A stretch of DNA of 5,371 bases from NCBI GenBank assembly GCA_937934465.1, contig CALGZO010000164.1:1-5371 (forward strand), read 5' to 3'. Positions 1 to 5,371 of this stretch are shown piece after piece. The position numbers and the translations under genes are program-made. The first letter of the stretch is position 1. Every line of letters begins with the position of its first letter. This stretch comes from an uncultured Fimbriimonadales bacterium. GTDB lineage: Bacteria > Armatimonadota > Fimbriimonadia > Fimbriimonadales > GBS-DC. The notes beneath the pieces are model-generated. The model saw nothing but the letters and a program-made list of their open reading frames with translations, searched no databases and was not told the origin of the DNA.

Positions 1-2
1 AT

Positions 3-2507
3 ATGCGAATGTTGACGCTGCGTTGGGCGCTGTTGAGTTTGACGGTATGGGCTGTGCAAGGCGTGTGGGCGCAGCCGTGGTTCGAAATGCGGTTTCACGA
101 CTCGGTTTCTGGGCGCGCGCTGAACGCGGAGGTCGCGCTGACCCATCAGATTACAGGGCAGACCTATGCGTTTCGCGCGTTGCCCGATGGACGCCTCACG
201 GCGCAACTGCCTGAGGGCGACTATGTGTTCTACGCTGCGGCGGAGGGCTACCAACCCGTCGCGCTGACGCTCCGAATCGACGCCGATACGCCCCCACATC
301 GGTTCTACTTAGACCCGCTCGCGCCGCCGCAGGAGACCGACTGGCGGTTCCTGTGGGCGCAGCGCAAGCCGAACCAGATGATTGTGGTCGGCTTCGTGAT
401 GGACGAGCAGACAGGGCAGCCGTTAGAGAAGGCGCGCGTGCGCCCTGTGAACCACGCTGGCGAAGCCTACACCGACTCGCGCGGGCTGTTCTACCTGCAG
501 TTCCCCATCCACGACCTGCAGGGCAAACCGCAACCCTATGCGACGCTTCAACTGGAGCTGCCCGGCTACCGCACGCTGTTGCTGGAGCAGGTGCAGCTGT
601 GGAGCGAGGGCGACTGGATTTACCGGCTGACGATGCAGGCAGGCGCAGGCGTGGAGAGCCGTGATATGCGCTCGCCGCGCCACCGCGAGGACGCGCCTAC
701 CCAGCCCTGCGAGGATTGCCAGAAACCCTCCGAAACCGCTGAAACCCCATCGGGGAGCGAAGGCGATTTCTTCCCCGCCGCGCCCGCGCCGATTGTGCTG
801 CCCAAATATATCAAAGTCGGACGCAACTGCACCACGCGCACCAACTGCCCCGGCGGCGTGGAGGTGTACACCATCGATACCTACTGCAAAGGCGTGATTA
901 CAAGCGAATGGTACGCCTGCTGGGGTAATGTGCGCTTCGGCAGCGAGAACCCGCCTGCAGGCATGGAGTCGCTCAAGGCGGGCGCAGTCGCCGTGCGCAG
1001 CTACGGCGTGTCGTTCGTCTACACCCCCATCAGTAGCAGCTACGACATCTGCGACTCCACCTCGTGCCAAGTCTTCACGGGCAACCAGACCAGCAACGGC
1101 AACGCGGCGGTGGACGCCACCACGCGCTATGTATTGCTCAACAGCGCAGGCAACATCGCGCGCTCGGAATACTCCGCCGAGAACAACAACTCCGGCTGCG
1201 GCGACGGCTACTCAGGCACGGGCAGCAGCTGGCCCTGCATCGCCGACCCCGTCTGCACAGGGTTCGCCAGTTTCGGGCACGGGCGCGGGCTGTGTCAGTG
1301 GGGTTCCGCACGCTGGGCGACGGGACGACGCCTCTCCAGCAGTCAGGCGTGCAGCAGCAGCGCGCCCTTGCACGGCTACGGAACCAAGAACTGGCAGCAA
1401 ATCCTCAGCCACTACTACACCCCCGGCGGCTATCGGCTCGTGCAGGGCGGCGTCGCTGCCATTCAGAACCTCACGGTCAGCCCCAACCCCGCGCGCACAG
1501 GCGTGCAAGCCACACTGGGCTACACCATTCAGTCCACCCACGACTTCCAAGTGATGCTGGGCGCGTCGATACGGCTCGGCAGCAGCAGCTGGATTTCCGA
1601 CCCCGCGCGCGACCTCAAAGTGAGCCTTGTGGAGGGCGCGAACAACCGCTCGCGCTTCTTCCTCATTCCCAGCGACGCCGCCGCTGGAACCTACGATGTG
1701 CTGACCGCGCTCTGGTTCGACCGAAACAACAGCAACACCATCAACACAGGCGACTTTCAGGTGGACGACCGCCTGTTCGCAGGAGCGATGCAGGTGCGCC
1801 GCGCGACCACGATAGCGGTTCCTGCTGTCAGCGGCAGACGCGGGCAGACCGTCGCGCTCCAAGCCACACTGCGCCAATCGCTGGACAACGCCCCACTTAG
1901 CGGGCGCACGCTCACCTTCAAGGTCAACGCCGCTACTGTCGGCACAGCAACCACCAACAGCGCAGGCACAGCGACTCTGAGCTACACCCTCCCGCTCAGC
2001 CTCCCGTTGGGCAACCAGACCCTGCGCGTGGAGTTCGACGGCGATAGTACCTACGCGGCGTCGTTCAGCACGAACACGCTCAGCGTGCAGCCCGTGCGTG
2101 TGCAGGGTCAGGTCGCGTTGCAGGGCGTGTCGAACCCGCAAGGGACGCCTGTGCGCTTCGTTGTGCAGGCGGGCAATCAGCAAGAGACGGTGAACGCCGC
2201 CCTCGGCGTCAACGGCAGCTTCGCCTTTGACACGCAACTCGTCGGGGCGGCGACCGTGCGCGTCTCCACCCCGAACGGCGTGTGGCTCTGCGCCCAAACC
2301 AGCGCCACGCTCGCCGACGCCACAACGCTCAACTTCTCGCTGAACGCGGGCGACCTGAACCAAGACGGCGTGATCGACGACGCCGACCTCTTGAGCGTGC
2401 TGTTCGCGTTCGGCGCGAGCAACTCGCCAGCCGATGTGAACCGCGACGGCGTCGTGGACGACGCCGACCTGCTCATCGTGCTGTTCAACTTCGGGCAGAG
2501 CTGCTAA
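3..2507 (+). CDS. Secreted multidomain SpoIID/LytB-domain protein with C-terminal dockerin-like repeats
   Basis: An 834-residue protein that probably binds or cleaves peptidoglycan outside the cytoplasmic membrane. Residues 1-23 look like a signal peptide: a basic start, the hydrophobic core ALLSLTVWAV, and likely cleavage after VWA before Q24. Residues ~25-103 and ~126-210 resemble carboxypeptidase-regulatory-like beta-sandwich domains (PDGRLTAQLPEGDY; TDSRGLFYLQFP...LPGYRT). Residues ~217-268 are a Pro/Ser/Glu-rich linker. Residues ~285-475 match the SpoIID/LytB family: VITSE (E302 aligns with the family's catalytic Glu), LKAGAVAVRSY, CDSTSCQVF, GHGRGLCQWG and a final ILSHYY. SpoIID is known as a lytic transglycosylase acting on denuded glycan strands. 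Residues ~486-600 and ~601-697 look Ig-like, and ~698-780 is another beta domain. Residues 784-795 and 811-822 are two D-x-N-x-D-G-type calcium loops, as in dockerins. The start is taken at the first ATG because it gives a clean signal peptide; residue 3 is an alternative. Only two bases lie upstream, so no ribosome-binding site can be seen. The SpoIID call is firm; the substrate and the cohesin-binding ability are not. Confidence 0.88.
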   Translation: MRMLTLRWALLSLTVWAVQGVWAQPWFEMRFHDSVSGRALNAEVALTHQITGQTYAFRALPDGRLTAQLPEGDYVFYAAAEGYQPVALTLRIDADTPPHRFYLDPLAPPQETDWRFLWAQRKPNQMIVVGFVMDEQTGQPLEKARVRPVNHAGEAYTDSRGLFYLQFPIHDLQGKPQPYATLQLELPGYRTLLLEQVQLWSEGDWIYRLTMQAGAGVESRDMRSPRHREDAPTQPCEDCQKPSETAETPSGSEGDFFPAAPAPIVLPKYIKVGRNCTTRTNCPGGVEVYTIDTYCKGVITSEWYACWGNVRFGSENPPAGMESLKAGAVAVRSYGVSFVYTPISSSYDICDSTSCQVFTGNQTSNGNAAVDATTRYVLLNSAGNIARSEYSAENNNSGCGDGYSGTGSSWPCIADPVCTGFASFGHGRGLCQWGSARWATGRRLSSSQACSSSAPLHGYGTKNWQQILSHYYTPGGYRLVQGGVAAIQNLTVSPNPARTGVQATLGYTIQSTHDFQVMLGASIRLGSSSWISDPARDLKVSLVEGANNRSRFFLIPSDAAAGTYDVLTALWFDRNNSNTINTGDFQVDDRLFAGAMQVRRATTIAVPAVSGRRGQTVALQATLRQSLDNAPLSGRTLTFKVNAATVGTATTNSAGTATLSYTLPLSLPLGNQTLRVEFDGDSTYAASFSTNTLSVQPVRVQGQVALQGVSNPQGTPVRFVVQAGNQQETVNAALGVNGSFAFDTQLVGAATVRVSTPNGVWLCAQTSATLADATTLNFSLNAGDLNQDGVIDDADLLSVLFAFGASNSPADVNRDGVVDDADLLIVLFNFGQSC

Positions 2508-2576
2508 GCCCCCCCTCAATTTGCCAGTAAAGTTTTTGACCGCCCCTGCCCAAAATACTTTCGGCTCGAAACCTTT

Positions 2577-2584
2577 GGAGGGGG
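2577..2584 (+). promoter_or_regulatory. Shine-Dalgarno sequence of pilT
   Basis: The purine run GGAGGGGG lies six bases before the ATG at 2591. It settles the pilT start, because the protein is about 45 residues longer at its N-terminus than typical PilT and the internal ATG at codon 28 has no comparable signal before it. Confidence 0.8.
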
Positions 2585-2590
2585 CGAACG

Positions 2591-3775
2591 ATGGAACAAA
2601 ACTTTGACTGGCGTAAGTTAGTGGGGCTGGAATCAACGCAGGACGACGAGCCGTCGCAGGCATCGCCCGCGATGGATGTAACGCTCTCCATCGCGGGCGA
2701 CTCGCAGCCGATTGAGGATACCAGCATCGAGGACTTGCTGCAGCAGTGCGTGGAGCGCGGCGGGTCGGATTTGCACCTCACGGTGGGGCTGCCGCCCACC
2801 ATCCGCCTGAGCGGACACCTGACGCCGCTGCCCTATGAGCCACTCACCCCGCACGACACCCGCCGCCTCATCTACGAGGCGCTCAACGACCAGCAACTGG
2901 AGCAGTTCGAACGCCACCACGAACTGGACTTCGCCTACACCGTGAAAGATGTGGCGCGGTTCCGCTTCAATGTGTATATGCAAAAGGGCGCGGTGGCAGC
3001 GGCGATGCGCGTCATCCCCTCGCGAATCCCCTCCATCGACTCGCTGCGCCTACCCAGCGTCATCTACGAGGTGGTCAAAAAACACAGCGGACTGGTGCTG
3101 GTCACAGGTCCCACAGGCTCAGGTAAGTCTACCTCGCTGGCGTGTATGATCGACCTCATCAACCAGACGCGCCCGTGCCACATCATGACGATTGAAGACC
3201 CGATAGAGTATGTGCATCAGCACAAGCGGGCGATGGTGAACCAGCGCGAGGTGCATGCCGACACCGAGAGCTTTCATAACGCGCTCCGCGCCGTGCTGCG
3301 CGAAGACCCCGATGTAATCCTGATTGGCGAGATGCGCGACCTGGAGACCATCCAAGCGGCGCTCACCCTCGCCGAGACGGGGCACTTGGTGTTCGCCACG
3401 CTCCACACGCGCAACGCGCCGCAGACCATCGACCGAATCATCGATGTGTTCCCGCCCCACCAGCAGGAGCAGATTCGCGTGTTGCTTGCCAACACGATTG
3501 AAGCCGTGTTCGCGCAGCAGCTCATCCCGATGGTCGGGGGCGGGCGCGTGGCGGCGATTGAAGTGATGCTCGCCAACGCCGCCATCCGCAACCTTATCCG
3601 CGAGGGCAAAACCCACCAGATTTACTCGATTATGGAGACCCAGTCAGGGCAAGGCATGATTACGATGGATCGCGCGTTAGCCGACCTGCACCGCAACGGC
3701 TACATCACCTACGAAGAAGCCGTGAACCGCGCGATGGACCGCGAGAACTTCCAACAGCTGCTCAAAGCGGCATAA
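2591..3775 (+). CDS. pilT: Type IV pilus retraction ATPase PilT
   Basis: A cytoplasmic hexameric ATPase of the secretion-ATPase superfamily that depolymerises pili, powering twitching motility, surface sensing or DNA uptake. The 394 residues carry, in order: an N-terminal PAS-like region (~45-140, including GGSDLHLTVGLPPTIRLSG, typical of PilT); Walker A GPTGSGKST at 173-181; the Asp box IMTIEDPIEYVH at 198-209; the Walker B region DPDVILIGEMRD at 239-250 with E247; and the His box TGHLVFATLHT at 263-273. The exact AIRNLIRE motif at 331-338 is diagnostic of PilT rather than the assembly ATPase PilB. The first ~44 residues have no counterpart in usual PilT proteins of about 345 residues, and part of them is encoded by a perfect inverted repeat. 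The stop codon overlaps the ribosome-binding site of the next gene, pilC, so the pair is probably co-transcribed. Whether the gene shares a transcript with the upstream secreted-protein gene, 83 bp away, is unclear. Confidence 0.97.
   Translation: MEQNFDWRKLVGLESTQDDEPSQASPAMDVTLSIAGDSQPIEDTSIEDLLQQCVERGGSDLHLTVGLPPTIRLSGHLTPLPYEPLTPHDTRRLIYEALNDQQLEQFERHHELDFAYTVKDVARFRFNVYMQKGAVAAAMRVIPSRIPSIDSLRLPSVIYEVVKKHSGLVLVTGPTGSGKSTSLACMIDLINQTRPCHIMTIEDPIEYVHQHKRAMVNQREVHADTESFHNALRAVLREDPDVILIGEMRDLETIQAALTLAETGHLVFATLHTRNAPQTIDRIIDVFPPHQQEQIRVLLANTIEAVFAQQLIPMVGGGRVAAIEVMLANAAIRNLIREGKTHQIYSIMETQSGQGMITMDRALADLHRNGYITYEEAVNRAMDRENFQQLLKAA
2663..2700. repeat. Perfect 14-bp inverted repeat inside the 5' end of pilT
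   Basis: The arm TCGCCCGCGATGGA (2663-2676) and its exact reverse complement TCCATCGCGGGCGA (2687-2700) are separated by a 10-base loop. The repeat encodes residues 25-37, in the non-conserved N-terminal extension of PilT. No T-tract follows, so it is not an intrinsic terminator. It could form a stable mRNA hairpin about 70 nt after the start codon, or be a remnant of an inserted palindrome. It has no loop or stem similarity to the hairpins after pilC. Confidence 0.85.
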
Positions 3776-3780
3776 GGAGG
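3775..3780 (+). promoter_or_regulatory. pilC Shine-Dalgarno sequence overlapping the pilT stop
   Basis: AGGAGG begins on the last base of the pilT TAA stop and ends seven bases before the pilC ATG at 3788. Ribosomes finishing pilT would sit directly on the pilC initiation site, which implies translational coupling. Confidence 0.9.
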
Positions 3781-3787
3781 CAATACG

Positions 3788-4999
3788 ATGCCGTTGTTCG
3801 GATATGAAGCCGTCGACAATAAGGGACGCACGCTCAAAGGCTCGATGGAAGCCGATACCGAGCAGCTCGTGCTGGCGAAACTGCACGAGCAGGGGCTGCA
3901 TGTCGTGCGCGTGGAACAACAGCGCGAGAAGACCAAACTCTTTAGCGGGCTGGGTAAGTCCAAAAAGCCCAAACTGCAGGCGTTGGTACTCTTCACCCGC
4001 CAGTTCGCCACGATGATCGACGCGGGCATCCCCATCCTGCGCTGTCTGGACATCCTCCACACGCAGACCAAAGACGCCGCGCTCAAGAACGCCATCGACG
4101 CCACACGCAAAGATGTCAAGTCGGGCTTGGCGCTCAACGAAGCGATGGAGAAACACCCACTCGTGTTCTCCGACCTGTTCGTGAACATGATCCGCGCGGC
4201 GGAAGTCGCTGGTATCCTCGACCAAATTTTAGACCGACTCGCGACCTTCTTGGAGAAAGACCTGGAAGTGCGCCAGAAGATTAAGTCGGCGATGATGTAC
4301 CCCGTGATGGTGTTGGTGTTCTCGTTTCTGGTGCTGGTGGCGATTTTCATGTTCGTGCTGCCGAAGTTCAAGGAGATATTCGCCAGCATGAATGTGGAGA
4401 TGCCCACGATGACGAAGGTGCTGTTCAGCGCGAGCGATTTCGCGATCGCCTATTGGTGGGCGATTGCGGGCGCGCTGGCGGGCGTGGCGTTCGCCGTCAA
4501 AGCCTACATCCGCAAACCCAAGGGTCGCTACCAATATGACTGGCTCAAGCTGCGGTTCCCCATCTTCGGCGAGTTGGCGTTGAAGTTGGCAGTGGCGCGG
4601 TTTGCACGCACGCTGGGCGTGCTAATCTCCAGCGGCGTGCCGCTGATGCGCACGCTCGAAATCGTGGGGCAGACTTCGGGCAACCAAGTATTGGCGCAGG
4701 CAATAGAGGGCACGCGCCAGAGCATTCGCGAGGGGCAGCCCCTGAGCGCGCCCTTCGCCGCCACAGGGCTGTTCCCCTCGATGGTCATCCACATGATGGA
4801 CATCGGCGAGGAATCGGGACGCCTCTCGGAGATGATGGTCAAGATTGCCGACTTCTACGAGCAGGAAGTGGACGCGACCATCAAGGGACTGACCTCGATG
4901 ATTGAGCCGCTGCTGATTGTGTTTCTTGGCGGGGTGGTAGGCTTCATCGCCATCTCGATTATGATGCCGATGTTCAAACTGATTAATGCAATTCAATAA
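3788..4999 (+). CDS. pilC: Type IV pilus inner-membrane platform protein PilC
   Basis: A 403-residue polytopic inner-membrane protein of the GspF/PilC family. It forms the platform that couples the cytoplasmic pilus ATPases to pilin assembly and disassembly. The start MPLFGYEAVDNKGRTLKGSMEA is the usual family N-terminus. Two homologous GspF (T2SSF) domains are visible, at ~66-190 (FTRQFATMIDAGIPILRCLDIL) and ~269-393 (ARFARTLGVLISSGVPLMRTLEIV). Both contain the conserved E-x-(A/S)-G segment (AAEVAGILDQIL at 137-148; IGEESGRLSEMM at 339-350). Hydrophobic segments that should span the membrane lie at ~171-191, ~217-238 and ~371-394. Length and architecture are normal and complete. It lies 12 bp after pilT with an overlapping ribosome-binding site, so PilT and PilC should be made together. 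pilB, pilM-Q and the pilin genes are not in the window. Five bases after the stop, a tract of palindromes begins. Confidence 0.97.
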   Translation: MPLFGYEAVDNKGRTLKGSMEADTEQLVLAKLHEQGLHVVRVEQQREKTKLFSGLGKSKKPKLQALVLFTRQFATMIDAGIPILRCLDILHTQTKDAALKNAIDATRKDVKSGLALNEAMEKHPLVFSDLFVNMIRAAEVAGILDQILDRLATFLEKDLEVRQKIKSAMMYPVMVLVFSFLVLVAIFMFVLPKFKEIFASMNVEMPTMTKVLFSASDFAIAYWWAIAGALAGVAFAVKAYIRKPKGRYQYDWLKLRFPIFGELALKLAVARFARTLGVLISSGVPLMRTLEIVGQTSGNQVLAQAIEGTRQSIREGQPLSAPFAATGLFPSMVIHMMDIGEESGRLSEMMVKIADFYEQEVDATIKGLTSMIEPLLIVFLGGVVGFIAISIMMPMFKLINAIQ

Positions 5000-5004
5000 C
5001 CGTG

Positions 5005-5026
5005 GCTTGGACATTCTTGTCCAAGC
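5005..5026. repeat. Palindrome T: 9-bp stem, TTCT loop
   Basis: GCTTGGACA (5005-5013), loop TTCT, then TGTCCAAGC (5018-5026), a perfect stem. It starts five bases after the pilC stop and could protect the 3' end of the pilT-pilC mRNA. It is followed by an A-run and not a T-run, so it does not look like a rho-independent terminator for pilC. Confidence 0.85.
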
Positions 5027-5034
5027 AAAAATGC

Positions 5035-5056
5035 GCACGGACAAGAATGTCCGTGC
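5035..5056. repeat. Palindrome A, copy 1: 9-bp stem, AGAA loop
   Basis: GCACGGACA (5035-5043), loop AGAA, then TGTCCGTGC (5048-5056), a perfect stem. Read on the opposite strand it matches palindrome T except for two stem positions changed on both arms, so pairing is kept. On the minus strand the stem is followed after three bases by TTTTT (5031-5027), which resembles a weak terminator for leftward transcription. Confidence 0.85.
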
Positions 5057-5059
5057 TAC

Positions 5060-5079
5060 GCTTGGAGATTAGTCCAAGC
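5060..5079. repeat. Variant palindrome T: 7-bp stem
   Basis: GCTTGGA (5060-5066), a six-base spacer GATTAG, then TCCAAGC (5073-5079). The arms are the outer seven bases of palindrome T, with a different centre. Its right arm overlaps the start of the first 57-bp tandem repeat unit. Confidence 0.7.
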
Positions 5080-5239
5080 ACAACACGACGCCAAGAATGG
5101 CGTCGCACCTAACAGTGCGCACGGATGCGTCCAAGCGCAACACGACGCCAAGAATGGCGTCGCACCTAACAGTGCGCACGGATGCGTCCAAGCACAACGC
5201 GACGCCAAGAATGGCGTCGCACCTAACAGTGCGCACGGA
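5072..5239. repeat. 57-bp tandem direct repeat, about 2.95 copies
   Basis: Units begin with GTCCAAGC at 5072, 5129 and 5186. Units one and two are 57 bp each; unit three matches for 54 bp, to 5239, and then runs into palindrome A copy 2. Only two positions vary: base 9 (A, G, A) and base 14 (A, A, G). Each unit holds a perfect hairpin with arms CGACGCCA and TGGCGTCG around an AGAA loop (5086-5105, 5143-5162, and 5199-5220, where one extra G-C pair forms). It also holds a short CGCAC/GTGCG hairpin around CTAACA. Near-identity points to recent tandem duplication. There are no unique spacers, so this is not a CRISPR array. Confidence 0.93.
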
Positions 5240-5254
5240 CAGGAGTGTCCGTGC
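5233..5254. repeat. Palindrome A, copy 2: 9-bp stem, GGAG loop
   Basis: GCACGGACA (5233-5241), loop GGAG, then TGTCCGTGC (5246-5254). The 28-bp segment 5231-5258 matches 5033-5060 at 26 positions; both differences are A-to-G changes in the loop, and the stem is untouched. It ends 12 bases before the ribosome-binding site of the next gene. Confidence 0.85.
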
Positions 5255-5266
5255 TACGAGAAGCTC

Positions 5267-5273
5267 AGGAGGA
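5267..5273 (+). promoter_or_regulatory. Shine-Dalgarno sequence of the downstream gene
   Basis: AGGAGGA ends seven bases before the ATG at 5281. This strong signal supports that start and places the whole hairpin tract upstream of translation, as a possible 5' leader. Confidence 0.85.
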
Positions 5274-5280
5274 GCGCACC

Positions 5281-5371
5281 ATGCTCAAACGCGATACGGA
5301 GGAACTGGTCTTGGAATACTGCGAGACGCGCGATTTGGAACTGCGCGACGCAATCACCATTCAGCTGTCGG
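5281..5371 (+). CDS. Probable sigma-70-family RNA polymerase sigma factor, 5' part only
   Basis: Only the first 30 codons are in the window; the gene continues past the right edge. The visible protein begins MLKRDTEELVLEYCETRD and continues through LELRDAITIQLS. Sigma factors of the SigB/SigF/FliA group typically start with a short segment of the form 'L-x-x-Y-x-x-T-R-D-x-x-L-R-(D/E)' just before region 2, and this fits well. A sigma factor binds core RNA polymerase and directs it to a promoter class; the target genes cannot be inferred here. The start is well supported by an AGGAGGA sequence at ideal spacing. Upstream lies a dense hairpin and tandem-repeat tract, so this gene may have a structured leader or its own promoter; no convincing promoter was found. 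With 30 residues visible the family call is moderate. That it is a real gene is more certain than its function. Confidence 0.55.
   Translation, partial: MLKRDTEELVLEYCETRDLELRDAITIQLS

Noticed and set aside
2536..2561. Promoter upstream of pilT (TTGACC ... TACTTT)
   Set aside because: The boxes are only 14 bases apart and match the consensus imperfectly; there is no further support.
2559..2571. Small dyad TTTCG/CGAAA before pilT
   Set aside because: A 5-bp stem with a three-base loop is expected by chance, and it lacks any terminator or operator context.
1212..2663. Long minus-strand reading frame of 483 codons
   Set aside because: It lies opposite the secreted-protein gene and runs into pilT. 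Its Arg/Ala/His-rich content is typical of an antisense shadow in GC-rich DNA, and it shows no recognisable motif.
5005..5032. Rho-independent terminator for pilC
   Set aside because: The hairpin is well placed, but an A-run and not a T-run follows it on the + strand.
5072..5239. CRISPR array
   Set aside because: The whole 57-bp unit repeats with no unique spacers, units are directly abutted, and no cas genes are present.
5242..5245. GGAG in the loop of palindrome A copy 2 as a ribosome-binding site
   Set aside because: It lies about 35 bases before the ATG at 5281, too far, and a better sequence exists at 5267-5273.
5097..5371. Open frame from an ATG in the tandem repeat (MASHLTVRTDASK...)
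   Set aside because: It has no ribosome-binding site, its ATG sits in a hairpin loop and stem, and it runs out of frame through the well-supported sigma-factor start.

Overview
This 5.4-kb, GC-rich window looks like chromosomal DNA from a diderm or otherwise non-model bacterium. Armatimonadota is my best guess. It rests on the dockerin-like C-terminus (GDLNQDGVIDDADLL...VLF.FG) of a secreted protein, the type IV pilus genes, and the style of the intergenic palindromes. This is recollection-based inference; no ribosomal or other phylogenetic marker is present. All recognisable genes are on the + strand.

Layout: (1) 3-2507 encodes a secreted multidomain protein. It has a signal peptide, two carboxypeptidase-regulatory-like beta domains, a cysteine-rich SpoIID/LytB domain, Ig-like domains and a C-terminal dockerin-like pair of calcium-binding loops. 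(2) 2508-2590 is a short gap ending in a strong Shine-Dalgarno sequence. (3) 2591-3775 encodes PilT, the type IV pilus retraction ATPase, with all expected ATPase motifs. Its extra N-terminal segment of about 45 residues is partly encoded by a perfect 14-bp inverted repeat. (4) 3788-4999 encodes PilC, the inner-membrane platform protein. Its ribosome-binding site overlaps the pilT stop codon, so the two genes are almost certainly one translationally coupled unit. (5) 5000-5280 is a 281-bp non-coding tract filled almost completely with small palindromes and a 57-bp tandem repeat of about three copies. (6) From 5281 a gene begins that runs off the window. Its first 30 residues resemble the start of a sigma-70-family sigma factor.

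PilT and PilC act together: PilC anchors the pilus machinery in the inner membrane, and PilT drives pilus retraction for twitching motility or DNA uptake. The SpoIID-like protein would act outside the membrane on peptidoglycan, or be displayed at the surface. No functional link to the pilus genes can be shown from sequence.

The most unusual part is the pilC-sigma gap. Its hairpins share one skeleton (a 9-bp stem starting GC and ending CA, with an AGAA or TTCT loop), while the stem interiors differ by paired changes. This looks like a REP/BIME-like family of mobile or structural palindromes, sitting where it would form the 5' leader of a sigma-factor gene. I found no defence system, CRISPR array, transposase, tRNA or rRNA.
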